A stretch of 64,000 nt of DNA from Tridacna crocea (Eukaryota; Mollusca; Bivalvia; Cardiida; Cardiidae), in the NCBI GenBank assembly GCA_943736015.1, contig OX031058.1, forward strand, positions 20,423,001-20,487,000, read 5' to 3'. A program made the position numbers and the translations under genes. Under the pieces are notes generated by a model, which saw only the letters and a program-made list of their open reading frames with translations, was not told where the DNA came from and did not search any database. This document shows positions 41,587 to 53,500 of the stretch, piece after piece; position 1 is the first letter of the stretch, and each line of letters opens with the position of its first letter.

Positions 41587-44500
41587 GTACGGTCGTGGTT
41601 TTACACATTTTTTTCTGTTGCATGTTTGCACCATATCTTTTTGTCATGCAGACAACTTTTAATTAAAAAAAAAAATGCCGAGTAATTTTCAATATAACAA
41701 GTGCTTGAAACGTGCGAGGAACGCGGAGTAGCACAGTGGTTAGTTTATGTGACTCGTGAGGTGGTGATTGAGGGTTCGATATCCGGTTGAGGCAAACTTC
41801 CTTTTCGGCGATATTTCCACTCTCACCATACATGTGGGAAAGTAGCCCAAGACTTGGAAAGAAAGTTGTGTCACTGAGGGGAGTCAGGTTGGTTGGTTGT
41901 ATCATGGGTGTTTAACGCCGTTTTCAAAATTATTTCAGTTATAGAACGGCGACTAGTGCACCTATCCATGCTTTCCTGTATTGTCTTTTAGCAGCAGTAT
42001 TCTTTCCAAGCCAGTGGCTGCTTTCCCACATGACCATTGTCGAAATAAGGATCAGCGGTGGGAGGGAGAAAGCCAGGAAGCACATGCCTAGGTGCACTGA
42101 TCGCCGTGATATGACCTGGGCTAATAAAATGGCGTTTAAAAACTCCAATTTAATTAACTAATTCATTCAATGAAAGCCGCGACCTCCAGAAATGATGAGA
42201 AAGCACAATGTTGATTATAGATCTAGGCAGGTAGATCTAGGCAGGTAGCTGATTAGACGGCTGTTAACCCATAGGTTTTTAAGTGCCGCTCGAGGATCTT
42301 TTGTGGACAATGAATACTATGATCAGGCTCAAATATGGAGACAATTACAAAAACTCAGAATCTTACAGGGAAAAAAGAAGTTCGAGGCATCTGAGTCATA
42401 CTGTGGCTAAAGGAGGCATCATAGATCTGGTAACCAGCATTTTCTCCTTTTCACACAATGTCTTCTACCCTTCCAAAAACAAATTTCAAATGTTCAGTCA
42501 CTTTTATTTTGTCGTCTGCAAATGCTTTCGATTTGGACAACCCTAAAATTTTGTCGTTTGGTAATGAGTTAACCCTTAGGCTTTTAAGTGCTGCTCGAGG
42601 ACCTTCAGCGGACAATGTAGATTATATGATCAGGCTAGTATTGAGACAATTACAAAAACTCAGAATCTGAAGGAAAAAAAAAAACAGTTCGAGGCATGTG
42701 AGCCATGTTGTGGCAAAAGGAGCCTTCATAGATCTCCAGCAAATGATACCAAACAATTTGAACCATGTTCTGTAAAAAGGGAGCTTATGCATTTGCGAAA
42801 AGTATCGACCCATGGCAGCCTGCGCAATTCGCACAGGCTGACATGGGTCGAAACTTTTCGCCATCTTCTTATGAGCATCCACGTCAATGGGTTAAGTGGA
42901 GAACATTATCTCCCACTAGATGGCATTCTATAAATACTCATCTATCTGATATGGGCATCCTGGGTACAGAACCGAACCACTTTCCTACGCGACAACCGTT
43001 ACTTTGAATTTAAAACAAAAGAAAAGTTTACCCAATAAAACGCTACCTCGTGCACTTCACTCAACAATGATCACCAGTTTAGAGAAATCTGTAGCTAAAG
43101 CAGGTCTCATTTCTCCTGAAACGTATTGATACGTAAAAGGTATTTTCAACATTGTTACTTTACAGAGCGTAATATTACAGTCAGCCCGCTTTCGGGGCTA
43201 GTAGTGATGCGTCATATAAGACAGTCGAATCTTCGAAGAATATGACATGCGCAGACAACGAAGTGGAGAATCATTAACATTTTGAAATTTTGAAATTAAA
43301 ATCACTCGGGCCTCTATCTGGAGCTCTGAATAATATTGCTCACTTGGTGTGCCGCATCTAACAGATGTATTAAACCCCCTTTTGCCAGAGCCCGAGTCAT
43401 AAACATAATCTGGGATCCATAAAATCCATTTAATTTAATCACCAACTGAATCGCGAGTTACAGTGGCCCTGTGACATGCAGAAAATTGAGCAACAGCAAA
43501 AAAGTTTCGGTCCAGCTCAGCCTGCTCGGACTGTAGCATTTTCTCCTTTTCCCAAAATGTTTTCTATCCCACTGGAAACAAATTTTAATTTTTTACTTGA
43601 GTTTATTTTACTGTCTGCAAGTGCTTTCAATTTGGACCAGTCTAAGATTTTGTTGTTTGGGAAAGGGTTAATAAAGACCAGAGGTATCACAGTTCTATAG
43701 TTGGTAGGCACAGATCTGACACTTATTGGCCCTTGAAGAATTGAAAGTTGCAGCCAGCCTCACTGTTATTTGACCAGTCAGATAAAACTTCCAGGAAACT
43801 GCTGACTGACAAAATAGTTGATACTCATTTCTACACATTGCTTGTATTTGGAAAACATTGTGGCAAAAGGTGAAATTGGTCGTGACGACCAATTTCACCT
43901 TTTGCCAAAAAGTTTTCTACACTATCAAAAGATGTCATATACATATAAGAAACGGCTTCAACCTTATTGTTAGTTAGGGTAATTAGAGATACCATAGAAA
44001 TGCCTTATGGGGTAAAGGGTTAACGCCGTTTCCAGCATCATTTCAGGTGTATCGCGGCGGGAAGTGCATCTATCCACGCTTACCTGTAGTTTCTTTTAGC
44101 AGTTCTCCGCAGTATTCTTTCCAAGCCACTAGTTGCTTTCCCACAAAACCGCTGACGAAGCAATGAATCCTGTCGCAATGAATGTCATCAGTCCTCGGAT
44201 AGAAATTGGCCGAGTCCGGAATCGAACCAGCGACTCAGTGTTCTTGAGTCCTGTATGCTACCGACTGTGCTACCGGAGCTTGGACATCATTAGTTGTACT
44301 GCCAGGTGGCAGGGGACTTGCAAACTTGTTCACGGCTGTGGTGAATCATGTCACCCCGAGCCGAAGGCGAGGTGGCGACATGATTCACCACCGCCGTGAA
44401 CAAGTATCCAAGTCCCCTGCCACCTGACTGTACAACGAATTTATTATACTGCAAAGTTTTACCCTTTCAACTGAGAGCGTTAAGCGAAATTTTCCTGTAT

Positions 44501-47500
44501 TGTAATCTCACGAATCTAGTATGCTGACGAAATAGAAATTCCCTACTGGGTGCCCCAATTCAATGAAAAATAACGTCACTGGAAACTGACGTCAATAATA
44601 CATGCAGTTTGGTGCATAAATGTGCAGTCTGGTGGTCGATCGAAGCCGCCATTCTGGATGTTGTGTTGCACGTGTAGTGATGTTTACGGGGCACTCAAAA
44701 AGGAAACTGGCTTTACGTGGTTTTTTGCCAGGGTACATGATATATATGTTCCCTGCATGTTAACCAATCATATCACGAGAAATTTCTTTGCAGTATAATA
44801 AAAACGATTAAATATTACTGATGCTGGTAGCCCCTTCTCATATGCTCTATCATCTAAGCTAATATTGGAAACACATGTAACACTTTTAAACACAATCGAG
44901 TAACAAAAGATAAGAAAATATGGGAAACCATGATTTTCTATTTTAGAAAATATTGTGGGAAACGAAGCAGCTGGTTATTAAATGATATATTTTTTCCGTG
45001 TTTTTCTATTTTCCAGGGGCAAGTAGTGGTATTGGACAGGGCACGGCAATACATTTTGCCAAACTGAAGGCGAAACTCACTCTGATGGGAAGAAATGCTG
45101 AAAACTTGGAAAATGTTTCCAAGCAGTGTCAGACTGAGGGATTAAATCAGGACGAAGTATTCAATTCATGGCTTACAACACACGAAAAGGGCCATTCGGA
45201 CTTTGCTTAATTAACCCTTTCCCAAAGACTCCCTGGTTTTCGCCATCCTGAAAAAGGAGCCTTCTGAAAACATTGTGGGAAATGGAGAAAATGCTGGTTA
45301 CCAGCATTTTCTCCTTTTCCCACAATGTTTTCTTACCTTCCTAAAGCGTATTTTAATTTCTTAGTCACATTCATTTTGTCGTCTGCAAACGCTTTCAATT
45401 TGGACCAGTCTAAAATTTTGTCGTTTGGTAAAGGGTTAAAGTGTCGTTTCGGATCAGTCTGCGCAGTCCAATCCAAGACAGCACTTTACGACTACAGCAC
45501 TTGATTTTGTGCTACAGTAGACTTGCCCAAAAGAAAAGAAAATTACATAAATGGAAAGTGTCGTCTCGGATTAGCCTGTGCGGACTACGCAAGCTGATCC
45601 GAGACGACACATTAGGCAAATGTCCGAATGCCCCTTTTCACGTGTTTTAGACTACATTTAAAACTTTTGTATTCCATTTCAGCCTCCATGTCTAACTTTT
45701 GGAAGGTGTAGATTCTAGATTAAGTCTTCATCGAAAGAAATGATTTTAGACTAACTCGGTTTCAAGAAATTTGCAGAACACATTGTAATATATATCTCAA
45801 AAGTTTATCTTTGTCTGTTAAGGGTTGCATAACATACCGTGGAAGGAGATAAAATGTTTGTTACAAGCAATTTCACCTTCTTCTATGATGTTTCCGAGGG
45901 CCTTCTTTTTAGGCTGGTTCAGAATCGGATTCGTAAGCTATACAGAGGATAAATCTATTGTACTGAAAAAAATATCGACCGGTCCAAATTTAAAGTATTT
46001 TCACACGACAATGAGGAAAGGAGAAAAATGCGGGTAACCACCTTTTTGTAAGAGACAAAACGTCTCAGCCAGTTAAATGGCTTGTCGTGTAATTTAAAGA
46101 TAGATATTTTATTGAAGTAACGTAAACTATATTTTAAGTTAGGATGAAATTTTGAAAGTTTGGTGACTGCAGCTCCAAACTTGATTTATAGTATTCTACC
46201 GTTAACATTCAGATTCTTACCTATGCTGGGGACATAAACAACACAGAAGACAGAAAGGCACTCATCGAGAAAACAATTGAGAAGTTCGGCCGGTTAGATA
46301 TTTTGGTAAGTAAACCTAGTTAACTTTAACCCTTTACTCCATAGATACTCATTTTGACGTATCAAGAACAGACAGCTTTTGAAAACATTGTAGGAAAAGG
46401 AGAATGTGCTCGTAAGGAGCAATTTCTCCTTTTCCCACAATGTTTTCCACTCAGTCAGATATTTGTATCCTCATTTGCCTATATTTTTGACATCATATCT
46501 TTATTTGCTGCTGAAATGGGAGAGCCTCAAATTGGCATATCAGGTAATGGGTTAAAGCTACTAAGCGCAACTCACTGACCTTTTGCGGACAGTGTAGATC
46601 AAGACCGCACAGAACGTGGAGTCTGATTTTGAATCTACACTGTCCGAGAATTCCTCAAATCACATTTTTGACATAACAATATGCGGGCTTTATACTGACA
46701 ATTTGAAAATTTCGTGTCAGTTATTTAGCAGAATAAGGGTTAACAAATATAAGACAGTCCCCTAAAATGGCATATTTATAACTACGGCAGCGTTCCCAAA
46801 CGACAAATTTTAGACTATCCAAAACTCAAAGTGTTTGCAGATTTTGAATTTGATGAGAATATGGCAGAAAGTTTTCTGATAGGCTAGAAAACACTGTGGG
46901 AAAAGGAGAAATTGCTCGTTACGAGCAATTTCTCCTTTTCCCACAGTGTTTTCTAAAGACTTGTACTGCAGACACGTAAAAACCAGGTCTTGTTTTGGGA
47001 AAGACTTAAAGATGCAATTAGCCTTTTTTCCCCCTAAAATTTGCTTCAAATTACAACTTTAATAATATTTATCACTCGGGGTACGCGGAGTCAGTACGAT
47101 GTTTAGCTTGGTTCACGTTCTTTCATGGGGTGTTGTCATGTAGGTCTGTTGACGTATGTATTGTTGATAAAAATTAATGCCTTTTTCTGCCTTTTTCCCC
47201 CATCTGTCATTTCTGAAGATATTTACTTCGAATATAGGCTGATGTTTACACATCAAAAGCGAAAACACCACCAAAAGGGCAAGTAAGTCTAAAAAGAATG
47301 ACAAAGTTATGGCCTTTTTTTTTTAAATGTAGTAGTCTACAGTGTCTTGAGTTCAAAGATACCTTATAATTGTATTTTCAAAATGAATCGCAGATATGAT
47401 TATTGATTACTACACAAAATATTTCATCTGGTACTATATCACTCTTGTGACACGCTTTTTCAGATAAACAATGCAGGTTTGATACGTTACAAGTCCGCCT

Positions 47501-50500
47501 CTCAAACAACAGAAGAAGACTATGACGACATGATGAATACGAATGTTCGGTCACAGTTGTTCTTGACACAGCTAGCTTTACCCCATATCATCAAAGTCAA
47601 AGGTAGTCTCAACAGCTCGACTTTTTACCACTGAGCAAAATGTTAGACCTATCTAAATTGAAAGCATCTGCGGACTACAATTTCATATTGGCTCAAATGA
47701 CACAATTTTTGTTTGATAGGATAGAAAACTTTGTGGGAAAAGGAGAAAATGCTGGTTACCAGCATTTTCTCCTTTTTCCACAATGTTTTCATTAGGCTTC
47801 ACTCCCACGGTCGTTAAAAGGTGTCATTGTGTGGTAAAAAGTTAACTCTACACCCAGCCGGTCCAATCAGACTTGACTCACATTAGCTTGTAAGACCAAA
47901 TAATACTAAATACCAGAATAAAAAATCACGGTAGACTTTACTAAATTGAAAGCATTTGCTGACATTGTTCAAACAATTGAGTTTTCTCTGTTTGGCTGTA
48001 CCCTCAGTATTTTTACCCTCTCAGACATCCATTATATCTTAGCCACATTCATTTTTCTGTCTATGGAATCCGATAGAGCAACGCCATTTAATTTCGTCGG
48101 TTATTTATATTTGACAGTCTTGTTTATTATTTACAAAATTTGGAACGTGAACAAACATTATTAACATACCACTAACGTAAACAATACACCGTGTACATTT
48201 ATAAGTGCATCTTCGCAAGCCAAGGCTGACGATTTACTACGCTACTCTACCCTTGGCGGATCGAGCTTGATTTTTACATTCCCCCGATACGCTTTTTTCA
48301 TTGGATGCAGCCAGCTCTAGCTGCAACGAATGAAATCGCTCGTACCATTTCATCTTTGATAAAAAAAAAAAAAAGGTCGCCACCTTTCGGATAGAATGTA
48401 AAGATGGAAATCCACGTGGATGTCTGCTTATCGCTGTATGTGTATTCGTAAGCGGTTTGTAAAACGATATTTCATTGGCTTTTAGAAATATTATGTAAAG
48501 GGGGGGGGGGGGTAATAACCAGCATCCAATAGAGGGCGCATCGAAGGAATCTCGAAATCGGGCTCAATCAGCAAAGGTAAGATCCACGTAATGATCGTAT
48601 ACTTGGCTCGCTAAGATGTTATAAGTGTGGTCACATAATCATGATAGTCTTGTAGGATACATTGAATGACAGTCAATTGTGGCCACGAAAGAAAGATTAT
48701 GATAAAAGTCAGAAATATTCGCGATATTGTTATATATAATCTTTAGTCTTTTTATAATCTAGATAATATTTCCAGAAAAGTTTATTTTACAATGATGGTC
48801 CTCTTAGTTTTTCGAAATAGTAACCTCGTGCCTGGTGGCAGTAATATGCTACCGTATACTCATTCATGATGATTACTTCTGCCACGTGGTAGCTAGATCA
48901 TAATAATTTTAGAAAACTATTGCGATAAATTAAAGTTTCCCTGAACTTTTATCAAGATAGCGAAAGATTTCCTGAAAAAATATCACGATAAACTTAATAT
49001 CTAAAGCAAAATTTTCCATTCTTGTACAAAAAACTTACTATTTTAACGCGAAATTTCACAAACGTGCACGACATCGAGATAAAATTATTGTGATATTTAG
49101 AAATGTTGATTTCTTGATATCTATAAATAGAGAAATCATCGTTTTAATGAACTGGTTAGTTTTTGACTTCACAAGATTGCATTGAGTAAAACTTCAAATC
49201 GATAACAATTTTAGGGCTATTGATAAATTTTAACTAGACTCGAAATAAACAGTTCTAAGCCTATATAAAATCGCAAAGACGACATGAGATGCCATCTACG
49301 AACAAAAGGCGAGTTTCAAAAGGTTGTGGACGAAGATGTCTTAACCTTTTACCCCATAAGGCATTTCTATGGTATCTCTAATTGACCCTAAATAACAGCA
49401 AGAAAGAAGCTGTTTCTTATGTGTATATGACACCTTTTGATAGCATAGAAAACAATGTGGCAAAAGGTAAAATTGCTCGTCACGAGCAATTTCACCTTTT
49501 GCCACAATGTTTTCCAAAGGCTCCTACTAGTAATGCGTAGAAATGAGTATCTATGGAGTAAAGGGTTAAGATGTCTCGCAAGCCTCTTACGAAATCAGTC
49601 TGGGAAAAGGAGAATTCTTAAGGTTGGAGAAAATGAATGCTTTTCCTTCAACGGTGTCGACTATATCCGACGTTGCTTTACTTTCAAGTTGGATAAGTAT
49701 TGTCGTCTGGTAAATTGTTAACCTGCAGCAGAAATTAGCAGATCTAGGTTCGGGTAATAACTTACAGGAAATCTCCCCAAACCGGTTTTTTAACACGAAG
49801 AAAAAGACCCAGACTTGACCATCATACATTATCTAGATTATTTTATTTAGTTTGAATGTCTCACCAAAAGAAAGGATAATGCACCAACTACAGGTTAACT
49901 TTTTACCAGATCCACTTTCAGAGCATTCAGGACCTGTATTCACCAACCATTCTCAAGAACGTTCCAAGTCTTATTCTCCAAGATTTTCTTAATATGAAAG
50001 TAACATTACTTCTGATTGGCTAAACCAAATGGTTTAGCCAATCAGAAGTAATGTTACTTTCAAACCTTGGAAAATTCTGATGAATGAGACCAAGAACGGT
50101 CTTAAATATGGTTTGTGAATACGGATAGCGGTCGTGATTCACAAAAGCAACACGAGGGTTGTCTTTGGCATCTTAAATATTGTTAAAACTCATGGGATCC
50201 TGTTTGGCTCAGTGGTAAAGTGTAGGACTGGTGACTTTGAAGTCCAGGGCTCGAGTCTCGCCTGCTCAAATGGGTCCTTCACAGGTATGTCCTTATGCCA
50301 GACACCCCAGAGCCCGAGCCTAGTACTGTTGAAACTCGGGAAAACATGGATATGTGAGCTGCCACTGTGTTATGATATAATGTTGAAAGTGGCGTAAAAC
50401 GCCATTATAAAAAACAATTTAAAATCATTTTATGTTTTAGGTAACATAGTCAACAACTCCAGTATATGTGGTTCGAGAAGCGTAAGTAGATTTTTAATCT

Positions 50501-53500
50501 TTAATTTGTTCGTACTGTTTTTCGAAAATTAGACCGTTTAAAAATGCTAAAAGCTGACACTAACTAATTAATATTTTAAGATCTTTATTGACCATTGGGC
50601 TTCCAAGCGCGACTCACTGATCCTTTTCAGACAATGCAGATCAAGATCAGACTGCACAGAATGTGCAGTCTGATCTTGGATCTACATTGTCCGATAACGA
50701 GATAATTTTCTCCAAAGACGAAGCTTGAAATATCACCATCTACATGGTTCTTACTGAAGGCTTGAAAGTTTCAATAACATGTATGTTCTTTAGCAGGGTA
50801 AGGGTTCATGTCACCAGCAACTGATAACTTCAGCCTCGGTTTATTTCTAGTAGCATTCATACCCTTCAATACATTCAACAGGTTTTTAACCACCTCAGTT
50901 ATACTTATAGAATATTTACAAAGAGAATATCTTGGTTTTCATTGTGGCAGGTAGTGGTTAGGGTATTTGGCTGATGAACTGGTGGTTACGGGTTTGTTAC
51001 ACGGTTATGGCAAACTTTCTTTCCGGTGTAATGCAGAAAAATGACCCTCCTCTACAAAATGACCCATGGGTCATTTCTCTACGTAGAGGCCCGAGCAGTG
51101 TTGTCGTTCGTTACTCTTATCATACATGAATGTGAATGATCTGGAGTGCAAGAGAGTGATGACCTGGGTCAATTTTCTACGTAGATAAATGACCATCTGG
51201 CGTCATTTCTCTGCGTAGAATAATGACCCAGGTCATTTCTCTACGTAGTGAAATGACTTCTGGGGTAATTTCTCAACGTAGGATAATGACGCAGGTCATT
51301 TTGTAGGGGAGGCCATTCTATGCATTACAACGGGGTTATTTTGCCTCTCACGTCTGATGCATGTGAGAAAATAGGCCTAGTGGCTTGGAGAGAGTTTGTG
51401 TTAGTACTGCTGTGGCAACGCCAGGAAACACATTCATAGTTGCACTGGCCACCATGATACGACCTACCTAAAAAGGGGCATTAAACTTCAAACAAAACTT
51501 TTTTTAAAAATATTGTTGTATTTAAAGAAAAATGACTTTACTTCTGCTACAAAGAGGGCAAAAACAAAACAAAGACATTTCGAGAAATTTCTAGAACAAA
51601 GACGGGGAACTAAAATTGCAGTTCTTGAAAACCCAAACACTAGCCAAAACAAAATGGGAGAAAGTGCAGGTCACCAGCAATTTTCTCCTTTTTCCACAAT
51701 GTTCTAAAAAGCCTTCCTCCTCTGGATTTTTCAAATGTGATGGATAAAGATTTAAACGATGTAGCCAGTGGTAGGTTTCCAATAGCTATTATCTTCAAAA
51801 ACTTGGACATAACCTGTTGGGTTTTCTTCCTGGTCGGGCAACAAAAGAACTTTCAGTTTGGGGATGGTGGAAGAAACTGTCTTTCTTTGGCTATCATGTC
51901 TTCATTGCTAATGTATGTTTGGTCACTGAAATAACAACTCAAAGTATTAGGCATAGAGATTGCAGAAAATGTAGTAGATCTATAGAGCAACGGCAACTGT
52001 ATACATGTCCATGTGGTGAAAGGCATGTGTACAAACCCTTATATTGAGTTCTGAATAAACCTATCAGATAATTTGATCTTAAAAATATGACCCAAATAAT
52101 TGCAATTTAATTGTTGCTTTAATCTACAGTGTTTCAAAAGAAAAAAAAAAAAAAAAGCGGCCACTGTGGATCAAAGCTCAGGCTGCATGATTTATGCAGC
52201 CCGATCTTTTATCTATACTGGACGCAAAGGAAACTTTAGTCTTTATTAGTGTTTATGAGGTTACATCTGTTACGGTAGACCACCCCTTTATGCATGGCTT
52301 CGTCCTGATTTAAATACAATATCTAACAATTGTGTTAGGGAGATATCTATTTGGCTAAGTGGTTATGGTAATGGTCTTTTAAATCCCAAAAAACGAGGAT
52401 GGTATGTGTTTGCATGGGTTCGAATCCTGCTAGATGCGGTTTGTATTTTAGCTATACATTTGTTGCAAACTTTCATATTTGTAAGACATGAAATGAATTA
52501 AACCTTTACTCCATAGATACTCGTTTCTATGCATTGCTTTTAAGAGCCTTTGGAAAACATTGTGGCGAAAGGTAAAATTACTCGTGATCAGCAATTTCAC
52601 TATTTTGTCACAATGTTTTCTATGCTATCAAAAGGTGTCCTATATACATAAAAACGGCTTCACCCTTGCTGTTATTTAGGGTCAATTAGAGCACAGGAAT
52701 CTGACATTCTATAACCAAAATAAATGATAAAATATGAAAAAAAATCCCCCCCCCCCCCTCCTATATAATATAAACACAAGGAATGCAACGTTTCGATTGC
52801 TAACGCGAGCACCCGACAGCATTTCCCAACCAAAATCACCCACGAAACCAACATTGATCATAATCTCCTTCAGCCTAGCGATAGACAACACATTAATGTA
52901 CCTGCGACATACGGCGATACCTCAGTAGACACCTTTCAACCGGAGATATCCGTCATGTTTTACAGCTCTATCAGGACATTTTGATTATAAATACGGGTGG
53001 CCATTCGCTGACGTCACAAGAAGTGCAATGAAGCGTATTTTCGTATTACTTATTACTATTGGGTGATTTTGGTTGGGAAAGGCTGTCGTGTGCTCGCGCC
53101 AGCAATCGAGACGTTGCACTCCATGTGTTTATATTATACAGGGGAGATTTTTTTTTCATATTTTATCATTTATTTTGGTTATAGAATGTCAAATTCCTGT
53201 GATTAGAGATACCATAGAAATACCATATGGGGTAAAGGTTAAGATTCAGCAACAGTGATGCACACCTCTGTTTCAGATGCCTATGGTGGGTACATACTGT
53301 ATTAGCAAGGCAGCCATGGACATGTTCACAAAGTGCCTCGCCCTAGGTAAAATATTAATTCTGCTCCTATTTTGATGCAATGATTTTTATACATTTACAA
53401 TTTGAAAGAATTTTGTCAACATTAAAAAACCAAAAAACAATTGATAATCAGTGCAAGTAAAAATGACATGCATGAATAAATGTGACATTGTAGGAAAAGG

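Noticed and set aside
44998-45210. Longer frame extending SDR exon 2 past 45156
   Set aside because: The extension runs into a transposon; homology resumes at exon 3, so the GTATTC donor is preferred.
48000-48164. Hydrophobic frame in SDR intron 4
   Set aside because: It starts in a hairpin MITE fragment and AT-rich sequence readily gives hydrophobic frames; no further support.
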